A DNA stretch of 64,000 nt. Origin: Artemisia argyi. Its lineage: Eukaryota > Streptophyta > Magnoliopsida > Asterales > Asteraceae. Below are positions 10,042-21,038 of this stretch, piece by piece. The translations under genes and the position numbers were made by a program. The stretch covers positions 113,892,042 through 113,956,041 of the forward strand of contig CM060704.1 of assembly GCA_030686995.1 (NCBI GenBank), given 5' to 3'. The notes under the pieces are model-generated. The model ran no database searches. It was not told the origin of the DNA and saw nothing but the letters and a program-made list of their open reading frames with translations. The stretch's first letter is position 1; each line of letters opens with the position of its first letter.

Positions 10042-12585
10042 ATGAACACCCGTTCATCTTCTAAGCGTCTTATTTCTCCATTATCGAACCCAGAAAGTTT
10101 GATACGTCACACACACAAAGTTCGTTTCCCAAACGTTACGGAAATGGAAGAAAATAACCACAACAATCAACACCCTCCGGTGGGTGTTGTTCAAAATGCA
10201 CCAGCTCCCGATCTCCGAACGATGGAAGAGCTGTGTCAACCGACAATGCACGGTAGAGGCGGTCCGATTGCCCCTCTTAATATCGAGGCTACGGATTTTG
10301 AACTTAAGCACCACATGATTCAACAAGTCCAAAATTCATGCCAATTTCACGGATTACCGGGTGACGATGCCAACAAGCATCTCGACAAATTTTTAACCGT
10401 CACCCAAAGTATGAAACAACACGGGGTCTCCGATGACGCCCTTCGTCTTTCTCTCTTCCCCTATTCTCTAACGCATCATGCCACCGCTTGGTTTGATCGT
10501 CTTCCCAAGAACTCGATTCATACCTTCGAAGAAATGGTATCGAAGTTCTTGGCAAAATATTTTCCACCATCGATGGTGATGAAACTTCGAAACGATATTA
10601 GCAATTTCCGTCAGCTTCCCGACGAATCTTTATTCGAAGCTTGGGAACGCTATAAGCTCGCTATTGATCGGTGTCCAAACCATAACATGCTTCTTATTAC
10701 GATAATCGATACGTTTTACAATGGTTTGACTTTGCGACATCGGGACACGATCAATGCAGCTGCGGGTGGAACTTTTATGAAACGACGTCCTGAAGATTGT
10801 TACGAACTTATTGAGAATATGACTGCTCATTACAATTACTGGGATTCCTCTGCTGAGAGGAATGAATCAAGAACGACCGTTGCTCACAATTCTTCTACGT
10901 CTAATTCTGAAATAGCCGCCATTACTAAGAAACTCGATGATTTGTCAACCGCTGTTTTACGAATGCACCAAACGTCTCAAAATCAAAATCAAGTCAAAAA
11001 CCATCAAGTCAATATGGTCAACAATGTTTGTGAGACTTGTGGTGGTCCTCATTCGTATTTTGAGTGCCCAGCCACCGGTGGCTTCACTCACGAGAATGTG
11101 TATGCTACTTCGGGAACCTACAATATGGGCGGTAACGGATACCAACCACAGGGTGACCGAAATCTTCTTAGCTACCATTCAAATCATTATGTTGGACCAC
11201 CCGGTTTCAATCAACCGAATCAAGTCAATCAAGTCAATCAAGTAAATCAAAACATGCAAAACCAAAACCATCAATTTAATCAAAATACTAATCAAAATCA
11301 GATGAACAATGGTTTTCAAAATCAAAATCATGGTTTTCAAAATCAAAATTGGGGAAATTATAATCAAGGCCCGAATCAAGGGAATTTTCAAGGAAATTAT
11401 GGAAATTTTCAAAATGCTAATCATGGGAATTACAATCATGGAAATCAAAATTTTCAGAATCAAGGTTTCAATAACAACAATCGTGGTCAAAATTTTCAAA
11501 ATCCAGTTGTAAATCAGTCGTCCTCGGATGAGTTACTTAAGCAGTTTATGAAAAGTCCAGAGGAAATGAATAAAATGTTAATTAATCAAATGTCCAAGTT
11601 GAGGAAGTCTTTAAATGATCGACCCTCGAGTTCGGGAACTCTTCCAAGCAACACGATCGTTAACCCGAGGGGCGATGCTAAGGCGATCACGACTAGGAGT
11701 GGAATTACAATCGATGGACCAACGGCTCCGACTACCCCTTCTTCTTCGTCTCCTAAGGTAGTCGCCCGTGCAACCGAGGTGACAACGGATACGGGAATTC
11801 CTACTAACAATGGAAGGACCGAGAACATCCAGCCTACAATGGTCCCAACGTCCAAAGGAAAAGATAAAGTTGTTAACGAAACTGAGAAAGAAATTCCCGT
11901 CAAAACAAATTTGCCTTATCCGTCACGCTTAAACGAACAAAAGCACCGTGAGAAAGATAAAAACCAGATGGAAAAGTTTTATCAGATTTTTCAAGAATTA
12001 CACTTTGACATAAGTCTCGCGGATGCTATACTTTTAATGCCAAAATTTGCTTCAATGTTAAAAGGTCTTTTGAATAACAAGGAAAAATTGTTTGAAATAT
12101 CACGAACCCGGATGAATGAGAATTGCTTGGCGGTTATCCTCAAAAAGCTTCCCGAAAAGCTTGAAGACCCTGGTCGATTTCTCATTCCGTGTAATTTTCC
12201 TGGGATGGTTCAATGCTTCGCCTTGGCCGATCTTGGTGCTAGCATTAACCTAATGCCGTTATCCATTTGGAAAAAGTTGTCTTTACCCGATTTGACTCCA
12301 ACTTGCATGACCCTCGAGCTAGCTGACCGAACTACTTCCCGCCCGATGGGAATAGCCGAGGATATCTTTGTTAATGTGGGAAAATTTCATTTCCCTGCCG
12401 ATTTTGTCATTGTCGATTTTGATGCCGATCCACGGGTACCTCTTATTCTCGGGAGAGGTTTCCTAAGGACCGGCCGTGCTTTAATTGATGTTTTCGATGA
12501 AGAAATCACCCTACGCGTTGGTACCGAAGCCGTAACTTTTAATTTGGATCAAACCGCGAGGTACTCCTCCAAGTATGACAAATAG
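10042..12585 (+). CDS. Gag-protease polyprotein of Athila element A
   Basis: 847 codons, uninterrupted. I chose the ATG at 10042 (MNTRSSSK) over an upstream TTG because related Gag proteins begin MNTR/MRTR. Residues about 85-270 form the retrotransposon Gag domain (conserved HHATAWFDRLP and FPPSMVMKLRNDI regions). A cysteine motif CETCGGPHSYFEC lies at about 330-343 in place of a canonical CCHC knuckle. About residues 390-495 are strongly Asn/Gln/Gly-rich. A lysine-rich linker precedes the aspartic protease (about 725-840) with ADLGASINLMP, where D-L-G stands for the usual D-T/S-G, and LILGRGFL as the second motif. Gag would form the cytoplasmic particle and the protease would mature it. The frame ends in TAG at 12583, where related elements continue directly into RT. 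Confidence 0.92.
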   Translation: MNTRSSSKRLISPLSNPESLIRHTHKVRFPNVTEMEENNHNNQHPPVGVVQNAPAPDLRTMEELCQPTMHGRGGPIAPLNIEATDFELKHHMIQQVQNSCQFHGLPGDDANKHLDKFLTVTQSMKQHGVSDDALRLSLFPYSLTHHATAWFDRLPKNSIHTFEEMVSKFLAKYFPPSMVMKLRNDISNFRQLPDESLFEAWERYKLAIDRCPNHNMLLITIIDTFYNGLTLRHRDTINAAAGGTFMKRRPEDCYELIENMTAHYNYWDSSAERNESRTTVAHNSSTSNSEIAAITKKLDDLSTAVLRMHQTSQNQNQVKNHQVNMVNNVCETCGGPHSYFECPATGGFTHENVYATSGTYNMGGNGYQPQGDRNLLSYHSNHYVGPPGFNQPNQVNQVNQVNQNMQNQNHQFNQNTNQNQMNNGFQNQNHGFQNQNWGNYNQGPNQGNFQGNYGNFQNANHGNYNHGNQNFQNQGFNNNNRGQNFQNPVVNQSSSDELLKQFMKSPEEMNKMLINQMSKLRKSLNDRPSSSGTLPSNTIVNPRGDAKAITTRSGITIDGPTAPTTPSSSSPKVVARATEVTTDTGIPTNNGRTENIQPTMVPTSKGKDKVVNETEKEIPVKTNLPYPSRLNEQKHREKDKNQMEKFYQIFQELHFDISLADAILLMPKFASMLKGLLNNKEKLFEISRTRMNENCLAVILKKLPEKLEDPGRFLIPCNFPGMVQCFALADLGASINLMPLSIWKKLSLPDLTPTCMTLELADRTTSRPMGIAEDIFVNVGKFHFPADFVIVDFDADPRVPLILGRGFLRTGRALIDVFDEEITLRVGTEAVTFNLDQTARYSSKYDK

Positions 12586-14914
12586 TCCGGAACCGAATTG
12601 ATGTTATTGACGAAGTTACGGAGGAGTATTCTCAAGAGTTACTTGGTTTTACCGAACATGCTTCGAGTGGCAATCCCACTCCTACTTCTGAACCGATTAT
12701 TTTCGATCCTTCCCCTTCCCTTACTCCATTTGAGGGAAGTGATTTCATCTTGGAAGAGATCGAGGCCTTTCTTGCTAATGATTCGATTTCACCGGAAATT
12801 GATCATCCCGTTTGTGACCAGGAGGGAGATGTTCTTTTAATTGAGAAATTATTAAATGAAGATCCCAACCCGTCCCTCCCTCCGATGGACCTTAAAATGG
12901 CCGATGTTAAAGAAGTTAAGCCGTCTACTGAGAATCCTCCGGAGCCCGGGCTCAAGGATTTGCCTCCTCATCTCGAATATGCATTTTTAGAAGGAACCGA
13001 TAAACTACCCGTCATAATTTCAAAAGAACTTAAAGATGAGGAGAAGAACCGTCTCTTAGATGTGTTGAAGAAGCATAAGAGTGCCATCGCTTGGCAAATT
13101 TTTGATATCAAGGGTATCGACCCTTGTTTTTGCACGCTTAAGATTTTACTTGAAGACAATTATAAACCGTCCGTTCAACAACAACGACGGGTTAACCCAA
13201 AAATTCATGAGGTTATCAAAAAGGAAGTTATCAAACTCCTCGATGCCGGAATGATTTATCCAATCTCGGATAGCTCCTGGGTTAGCCCGGTCCACTGCGT
13301 ACCGAAGAAAGGTGGAATGAGCGTAGTAACAAATGAAGATAATGAATTGATTCCGACACGTCTTGTTACCAGATGGAGAGTTTGTATTGATTATCGAAAA
13401 TTGAATGATGCGACTCGTAAGGGCCATTTCCCACTTCCATTTATGGATCAAATGCTAGAACGTCTAGCGGGAAATGAGTTCTATTGTTTTCTTGATGGAT
13501 TTTCTGGTTATTTTCAAATACTGATTGACCCTCTAGACCAGGAAAAGACTACCTTTACTTGCCCTTACGGAACGTTTGCCTATCGTCGTATGTCTTTCAG
13601 CTTATGCAATGCTCCAGGCACGTTCCAAAGGTGTATGATGTCTATATTCTCGGATATGATTGAGAAAACCATGGAAGTTTTCATGGACGATTTCTCGGTG
13701 TATGGAGATTCTTTCACTTCTTGCCTCTCCCATTTAGAAAGTATGCTGAAACGGTGTGAAGACACCAACTTGGTTCTAAATTGGGAAAAGTGCCATTTCA
13801 TGGTTAAAGAGGGCATTGTCCTCGGCCGTAAGATATTGAAATCCGAGATTGAGGTCGATAGAGCTAAAGTCGATGTGATTGCAAAATTACCTCATCCCAC
13901 AACCGTTAAAGGAATTAGAAGTCTTCTCGGTCATGCCGGCTTTTACCGACGTTTCATTCAAGATTTTTCTAAGATAGCCCGACCCCTGACCCACTTGCTT
14001 GAAAAAGATGCTCCGTTTATCTTCTCAAATGAATGCATCGAAGCATTTAATATTCTTAAGAAGAAGTTAACGGAGGCTCCTATCTTAGTTGCCCCCGATT
14101 GGGACGTACCTTTTGAGCTAATGTGCGATGCGATCGATTATGCCATTGGTGCAGTCCTAGGGCAACGCAAGTCAAAACATCTTCAGCCAATACACTATGC
14201 TAGTAAAACAATGACCGATGCTCAATACCATTATACGACTACTGAGAAAGAAATGTTAGCCTCATTTACGCTTTTGAAAAGTTTCGACCTTATTTGCTCT
14301 TAAAGAAATGCATAGTGTATACGGATCATTCGGCTCTCAAATACCTAATGGCAAAGCAAGATGCTAAGCCACGCTTGATGCGGCGAGTTCTACCCCTTCA
14401 AGAATTCAATGTTGAAATTCGAGACAAAAAGGGAGCTGAGAACCTTGCTGCTGATCACCTTTCAGGTTTAGAAAATCCCCATCAAAGTGTTTTCGAGAAA
14501 AAGGAAATTAACGAAACATTTCCTCTCGAGACACTAGGGAGTTTATCACATTGTGATCCTAGTACCCCATGGTTCGCCGACTTTGCGAATTACCATGCGG
14601 GGAATTTTATCCGTAAAGGGATGTCGTTCCAGCAAAAGAAGAAATTCTTCAAAGATGTTAAGCATTATTTCTGGGACGACCCCTACTTGTTTAAGATTTG
14701 TGCGGATCAAGTGATCCAGCGGTGCGTTCACGGCAAAGAAGCCGCTGAAATCCTTATGGCATGCCACAATGGACCCACGGGGGGACATCATTGTGCCAAC
14801 TTCACCGCTAAGAAAGTATTTGACTCCGGCTTCTATTGGCCGATGATTTACCGGGATGCCCATGAGTTGGTTAAATCATGTGATTCTTGCCAGTGTCAAG
14901 GAAAAATTTCTTAG
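12586..14914 (+). pseudogene. Pol of element A: RT, RNase H and integrase zinc finger (frameshifted)
   Basis: Pol reads in the -1 frame relative to Gag-protease; frame 0 has a TGA at 12576 and Gag a TAG at 12583, so the join requires a shift within about 8 nt. Reverse transcriptase motifs are well kept from about 13150: PISDSSWVSPVHCVPKK, RVCIDYRKLN, FLDGFSGYFQI, and the catalytic FMDD at about 13681. RNase H follows (LMCDAIDYAIGAVLG). One nucleotide is lost near 14255-14275, moving the frame so that coding resumes at 14294 ([11 protein letters not shown]). The integrase HHCC finger lies at about 14763-14896 with CDSCQ. TAG at 14912 stands where relatives have Gln. The frame then runs on to the solo-LTR insertion at 14969. 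Confidence 0.88.
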
Positions 14915-14963
14915 AGAGACGAGATGCCTCAAAATGCTATCCAAGTCTGTGAAATTTTTGACG

Positions 14964-14968
14964 TCTGG
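14964..14968. other. Target-site duplication of the solo LTR in integrase, left copy
   Basis: TCTGG is repeated at 19323-19327. Removing the insert and one copy restores the integrase frame (FDVW then GIDFMG). Confidence 0.93.
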
Positions 14969-17900
14969 TATCACATCCCGTGATTTTTCCTATAATTATA
15001 AACGTTTAATTTTATATTAACCTTCGCCATTATTTTTAATCATCATTTTTACGGAAAAATTTAAAATTTTCTTTATTATATTATTTTGACACGAAAACAT
15101 TATCATATAATTCACTAAATAACGAAACAAGTTCTCGACACGTTTAACGAAACTTAAATGTTTCACTAAATCTTAAATAAACTTTTATAATCATAATTTA
15201 TTTTTTTTATCCAAATTTCATCCAAACGGACCCTTAATTACTTTCTAAGCCCAAATACTATCGTGGCCTGTTACTATTCATCAGCCCACACATTTCAAGC
15301 CCAAAATCCTTATAATTACTTTGTTAATACTCGACTAAACCAAGTCAAAAACGCTCCTCGTACACTCTATTTCTACACACGACTCATGTATATTTTTACC
15401 CTACCTCATTTCTCACCTAGCCAACTCCAAGCATGTCAAATTTCAGTTTCCCATATCGAGTCTCACTATATTTTTACGAGACCAAGTGTTGGTCCACAAA
15501 CAACCCATATGATTTATCAAATATTTCAAAACTAAACCATTTTAAACCCCGTTTGTTTCTTTGAACTCCTAATAATAATTCTAACACGATTTCATATTTA
15601 GATATTAAAATTTGATCAACTATCATCAATTACTACACGATTTCCAAATCGTGTATCAAATAAAAACTTGTGGTCAACACATAATCCAAACCGACCCTTG
15701 ATGATTTTCCTTGCTTTGTTCCCTTCTGTCGACTACTAGCTCCAACCAAAACCATGTGATTCTTGCAAGTTTTATGACACACCCTATTGACTTCTATTTC
15801 CCTCCTAGCACTCAACCTCACACATGGTAGTCATATCCAATAATACAAGATGCTTACACACACTCTTACACTACCACATATACACTCAATCCTTTTGCTT
15901 CCATAGTTATCTAAGGTAGTACAAGTTCACATCACATTTTTGTCCATTGCCTCTTGTCTTCCAAATATCCCACTGTCGACATGCAATTCAAAGTGACTAA
16001 CCAATTTAACATGTGCCCACTTACCACCTCACACTCAATCCCTATTGTACTACCAAGAAAGTCCACCACGTTTCCTTCTCATTTCTTCCTTCCTGCCATT
16101 CGAAGACAACCATAAGAACACAAGTACACTCCCTTTGTCTCTTGTTATTTCTGTCATATGAAGGGTAACAAGAAGAAACCATGCAAACTATTCAATATAT
16201 ATGTTCACAAAAAACACAAATACGCAACCATTTTCTATTGTTTTCTCCCTGCCATTCAAAGCATCACCAACACTCCACCTCTTGGACTTATTCCTTCTTT
16301 TTCTTCCTGTGATACGTGTGAACCAAAACGCAACCCTCTTTCTTTGTTTCTTGCCTTTATTAACATGCTAGACAACCATGCCATGACAAGAGCCATGATG
16401 ACTCTTACGCATGTTTCCTTTTTCTCCTTGGCGTGCAAAGGATGAATTGCCATTAAGAATCTTGTTTCCTTCCTCTCGTCTCCTAGAATCTTGCTGCCAT
16501 ATTCATCAACTCTAGTTGACTCCTATTTAACACATGGCCTTTTAAGTCTCTATAAGTACCCATGCAAAATCCCTGCTTGTTGGTTTCTCTCACAAACAAA
16601 ACGGCAAACACAAATGAAAACTACTTTGGTTTCTTTGCTACTGTCGTGTGAAAGAAAAGAAAGAGCAGGGAGGTGTTACATTATATTGGCCAAGTTCCCA
16701 AGTTCTTTGGTCGTATACGAGACGTGTATTTAGAAGATTGGAGGCCTTGGAGTTTGGCTTCGTCTCTCGTTCGTCCCTCATTCGGGTCTCCATTTCATTT
16801 TCCTCACCACAAAGCGCTGGTGTAATAAGTATTCGAACCTGCTTCGTTACATTCGCACGTCTTTCGCCTCCTCACTATGAGCATGCACTACTTCTAAACT
16901 CCTTACCATTGCATTTACTTTGTCATGCACGTATGAATAACAGTTTGTATACCAGTATGCTTGTGATGCCTAAAAACTTCACTTGTCTTTCCATACATAC
17001 ACATTTATTCATGATAACTAGACTTGCATCATAAACAAGCTACCATTTTGTTGTAGCAAGCTCTCGTTACATTATATATATTCAAAATGTGGCATACCTA
17101 AATCTCGACGTGGCCTTGCATGAGGTGGTAAAATAAGGTTGAATAAATTCTAACGTATGACAAGTTTTCCTATAACATTTGTAGTCACTTGGGCTCATTC
17201 GAATAACTATTTTCATTTTAGAAACTTAAAAACAATGACTAAGTCACTTTAAGATCGGGCCTAGAACTTTTATTCTAAATATACAACTATAGGGGCTAAA
17301 GGCCCATTTCGATTCTCTATAAGCTAACGAAACAAACTACGCCAACAAGTTTCCCTAATAAGCTCAGGAGGTACGTTTTTGAACGCTAAAGCTAAGGGTC
17401 TTCAAAAACAATTTCCAAACCTTTTATTATTTCCAATCGAGCCTTAAAGCCCATTAAGCAAATAATAAGCTATAATAAGCTCTTTTTCACTTAACAAGCT
17501 ATTTTACAAATTTAATAAACTGGTACAAACTTATTTAGTAAACGGAAATGCTAAACTTTGAAAATTGTGACATTGGACTAATTATGCAAATTATACGAAA
17601 CTAGAGTTAAAATTATAACTTTTTGAAACCTAAGGTATAAACTGTCATATTGATAATCTGAGGTAATAAACTGAATTTATGAAACTTTTGAGTATAAAAT
17701 ATGTAATATTAGAAGAGGGTAGACATAAAATGTAAATATATAAATTTTGGACTAAAATTGTAACGTATTTAACTTTTGGGTTAAAAGTTTAGATTTCATA
17801 TAACTTAAAGGTTATTACAGAAACTTAAATACATTCTAACTAAGTTATATTTTGAAGACTTGTAATTTAATAACATGTATAAACTTTATATGTAAACGAC

Positions 17901-19322
17901 AATAGATAGATATTAATATAACGTAATAATGAAACATATTACTATTTAAGAATATAAACATTAACGATACTTTATACTTAAAGACAAGTTATATGGTATA
18001 TAACTTTGTTCTTGAACGCTAAGTATTTGCCACGCAAGCCACCTCTGCCACAAAACCATTTCATCATAACGATTAATCGTTGTTCATTAATCGTTATTCA
18101 ATTACCAAATAGTATTTGGTTAGATTCTCAGATAAATTTATTTATCAAGTTCCGTACTAAGGACGCTTCCAAAATCATTCTCATACTCTCATTCGCACTT
18201 ACTTTCATCATTCCTAGTATCACTTAAGGTGAGTTCTTAGCCCCGTTTTTATAAATGTTTTATAAATGTTTTGGGGGAGATACATGCTCAACTACTACTT
18301 TTACTTTCATAAGTGTTTTAAACTATTTACAAATTACTGTGGGACCATAGCCCACCATTTTATACATTTTATATCTCATGGAGAGATAACTGCTATAAAC
18401 ATGTTTACAAGTAACTTTTCAACTGTATGCTATATCTGATTTCTACTTCCTAAGTTAGCTATTGCCAAAAAGTCCCTCATATCATGAACCTTAGTCACTC
18501 GTAGGGTGAACGTAAATAATTGTGGATAGATCTATTAGGGATTGACAATCCCCGTTTGGTCGCTGGAGAAAGCTACCAAACGCACTTTATTTAAAATCTA
18601 ATAGGTTACTGGCAAGAACCTATCCCGAGGGCCATTGTTACTATTATCCATCATTTATGATGAGATATGTTAATCGGATGAGTGTCATGAGGCTTAGGGA
18701 AATCAGGTAGTAGTGTTGTGGGCGTATAACAACGTAGCTCATTGTTTTTATCAAATTACTAATTTGTGTTCACTATATAGCAGAAAACCATTATTTCTTG
18801 GCAAAAACAAACTATTTTGGTGTTGACCCAGTTTGGGCAAACCAACAAACTATTTCATGTTAACTTTGATTTTGTTAAATCAACTGCTTTTGACTATAAA
18901 CACTATGGATTTTACTCACACTTTGATTTTGATAATAAATCGTTTATTATGAATAGTATAAACTCACAAACTCTTTTGATTCTTGGAAATCAACTACTAT
19001 ACTTATAAACTCTATGAACTCACCAACCTTTGTGTTGACACTTTTAGCATGTGTTTATCTCAGGTCCATAATGAGCAAGGATGGTACGGAGGAGCACGGA
19101 TTCTTACAAAGGCTATAAATTTTACTATCATTCAAAAACTTATTTAACAAACTTTAAAACCACTGGGACCTCATTTTGAAAATTCTGATATTTATAAAAT
19201 TCGAATGATAAATGTTTTAAAATGACTAAATTGATAATCATTTTCTACTGAAAAACTATGAGCTATGAAGTAACACCCAATCTTTATTTCGCTGCAAATA
19301 TTTTAAAATTGGGGGTGTTACA
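14969..19322 (+). mobile_element. 4.35-kb solo LTR, probably Tekay/Del chromovirus type
   Basis: The insert starts TATCACATCCCGTG and ends GGGGGTGTTACA, which look like LTR ends TGTCACATCCC...GGGTGTTACA with the first G mutated to A. It is flanked by TCTGG. It has no coding capacity and no second LTR or internal region, so it is best read as a solo LTR left by recombination between the two LTRs of a full element. The U5-like segment around 18225-18310 (AAGGTGAGTTCTTAGCCCC, then TTTTGGGGGAGATACATG) resembles long Asteraceae Del/Tekay LTRs as I remember them; that family call is inference. Scattered ORFs of 60-130 codons in it are not credible genes. Confidence 0.82.
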
Positions 19323-19327
19323 TCTGG

Positions 19328-20184
19328 GGTATCGATTTCATGGGTCCATTCCTGTCTTCTCGTGGTGACAAATATATACTCGTGGCCGTCGATTACTTAT
19401 CGAAATGGGTTGAAGCGAAGGCGCTCCCCACCAATGACGCCCGAGTTGTAGTAAAATTTCTCAAAAGTCTCTTCGCCCGATTTGGTGCACCTCGTGCTAT
19501 TATAAGTGATCGTGGGACCCATTTCTGTAATGACCAATTCGCTAAAGTTATGCTCAAATATGGTGTCACACATCGTCTTTCTACGGCATATCATCCACAG
19601 ATAAGTGGACAAGTTGAGGTCTCCAATCGTGGCTTAAAACGTATTTTAGAAAAGACCGTAGGTGAACATCGTGCTTCATGGGCTGATAAGTTAGATGATG
19701 CACTATGGGCGGCACTCCATACAGGCTGGTTTACGGGAAGGCCTGCCATTTACCCTTTGAACTTGAGCACAAGGCCTACTGGGCCTTGAAACATGCTAAT
19801 TTTGACCTACAAACCGCAGGTGATCATCGTAAAGTTCAATTGAATGAATTAGTCAAGCTTCGTGATCAAGCTTATGAGAATTCTTTGATCTGCAAAGAGA
19901 AGATAAAGAGGATTCATGATGCTAAAATTAAAGATCGCGTCTTCAATGTTGGTGACCGAGTCCTTCTTTTCAATTCTTGATTGAAGATTTTCTCGGGCAA
20001 GTTAAAAACCCGTTGGTCTGGACCATTCACCATTACCCAAGTATTTCCTTATGGAACCGTTGAGCTAGCTCAATCTAATGGTCCCAATTTTACGGTGAAT
20101 GGTCATCGTCTCAAACATTACTTCGGAGGGGACATACCACCCATGGTTGTCCCGGATCTCCAAACTTTCCCTAAGGATAACTAA
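19328..20184 (+). pseudogene. Pol of element A, continued: integrase core and C terminus
   Basis: This continues the integrase cut at 14968. The catalytic triad is visible: D in GIDFMGPF (about 19332), D in ISDRGTHF (about 19507) and E in GQVEVSNRG (about 19615). After DALWA (about 19712) roughly 30 nt are missing compared with relatives and the frame changes, resuming in the frame of [26 protein letters not shown] at 19978 stands at an Arg (CGA) position, after which the typical C-terminal segment LKIFSGKLKTRW...FPYGTVEL is intact to the TAA at 20182. The protein would insert the cDNA into the genome if whole. Confidence 0.88.
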
Positions 20185-20194
20185 GTTCGGGGAT

Positions 20195-20216
20195 CGAGTC
20201 AAGCTCATGTGACTCG
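20195..20216 (+). other. Post-stop hairpin (H0) of element A
   Basis: CGAGTCA (20195-20201), an 8-nt loop, TGACTCG (20210-20216): a 7-bp stem beginning 10 nt after the pol stop codon. The counterpart in D is GAGTCA/TGACTC, and in B and C it is GAGTCT/AGACTC. Confidence 0.75.
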
Positions 20217-20228
20217 GTAATAAAAAAC

Positions 20229-20252
20229 AAGCGCTTCGTGGGAGGCACCCCA
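20229..20252 (+). other. AAGCGCT/GGGAGGC-ACCC element (M) of element A
   Basis: AAGCGCTTC followed by GTGGGAGGCACCCCA; TGGG can pair with CCCA. It lies 12 nt after H0, as in the three other elements. Confidence 0.75.
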
Positions 20253-21033
20253 TGCTTATCCATTTTCATTTTCTCTATTTTCTATTTTCTAAGTAATGTG
20301 ACGTGAGGGGGGCGACCCTTTCCAAACTCGAGTTTTCGTGGTTGTTTGTGAATGTTCAGGAATTTCCCCGAAGTGTGAGGACTCTCGTGCTCGTACTTTG
20401 TCATTTTCTCCACTCGAGTCTCATTCTTCGCTGCTCTTTCATAAATCCATCATATCCAAAATCTTATCAACTAACGTTTATCTATTGGCATACTTAATAA
20501 ACGGCCTTAGATATTACGTAAGACTACCCGTACCCTTAAACATTGAGGACAATGTTTCACTTTATTCTGGGGCGTGAATCTTCGATTCGATTTGACCTGT
20601 ACCATCGTCTGAGCTGTTAACTTACGCAACTCCGTTTTCCACCAAAAATTTTAAATTTTTGTCACCTCTTTATAATAAAAAAAATGGTGATATATATGAT
20701 ATAATAATAAGATTTGACACCTTGTTTTGACTTTCCTAACGGCGAGAGTAGAAATAAATGTTTCGACTTGACCGGGAGTGTTGAGCCCTAGCTCGTCTCC
20801 CTTAACCAAAATAATCAAAAGATTATGGCTAAGCATCCACGGATCTCATTACTTAGGATTTTAAATTTGCGGAGATCGAGGAAAGATAGAGTTTATTTAG
20901 AAGTTTCATGCTAAACGTGGAGTAGTTGGATCTCTTTAGAGCCCACGAAAGGTACTTGTGGCCTCCTTGTTCCCACAAGATTGCACACTAATAATAATAG
21001 ATCTCTAGGATTAATTAAGTGTATGGGGTTTGG
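20253..21033 (+). other. Noncoding 3' internal region of element A, part 1
   Basis: I see no gene. The RGGA hairpin at 20538 lies here. Short ORFs (64-79 codons at 20303-20577) show no family features. Athila elements often have an envelope-like ORF in this interval; none is recognisable. Confidence 0.6.
20538..20557 (+). other. RGGA-loop hairpin H1 of element A
   Basis: AAACATTG, loop AGGA, CAATGTTT: a perfect 8-bp stem about 350 nt after the pol stop. Confidence 0.75.
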
Positions 21034-21038
21034 GCAAT
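21034..21038. other. Target-site duplication of the minus-strand solo LTR, left copy
   Basis: GCAAT here is repeated at 24999-25003. Confidence 0.85.

Noticed and set aside
11179..11499. 106-codon antisense ORF rich in Ile/Leu
   Set aside because: It is the mirror of the Asn/Gln-rich Gag tract.
16158..17034. Several ORFs of 80-130 codons within the integrase insertion
   Set aside because: They lie inside the solo LTR, overlap on both strands and show no domain.
20303..20577. Possible envelope-like ORF after pol of A
   Set aside because: Only 64-79 codons, no signal peptide followed by a membrane segment that fits an envelope protein; it overlaps the conserved noncoding hairpin.
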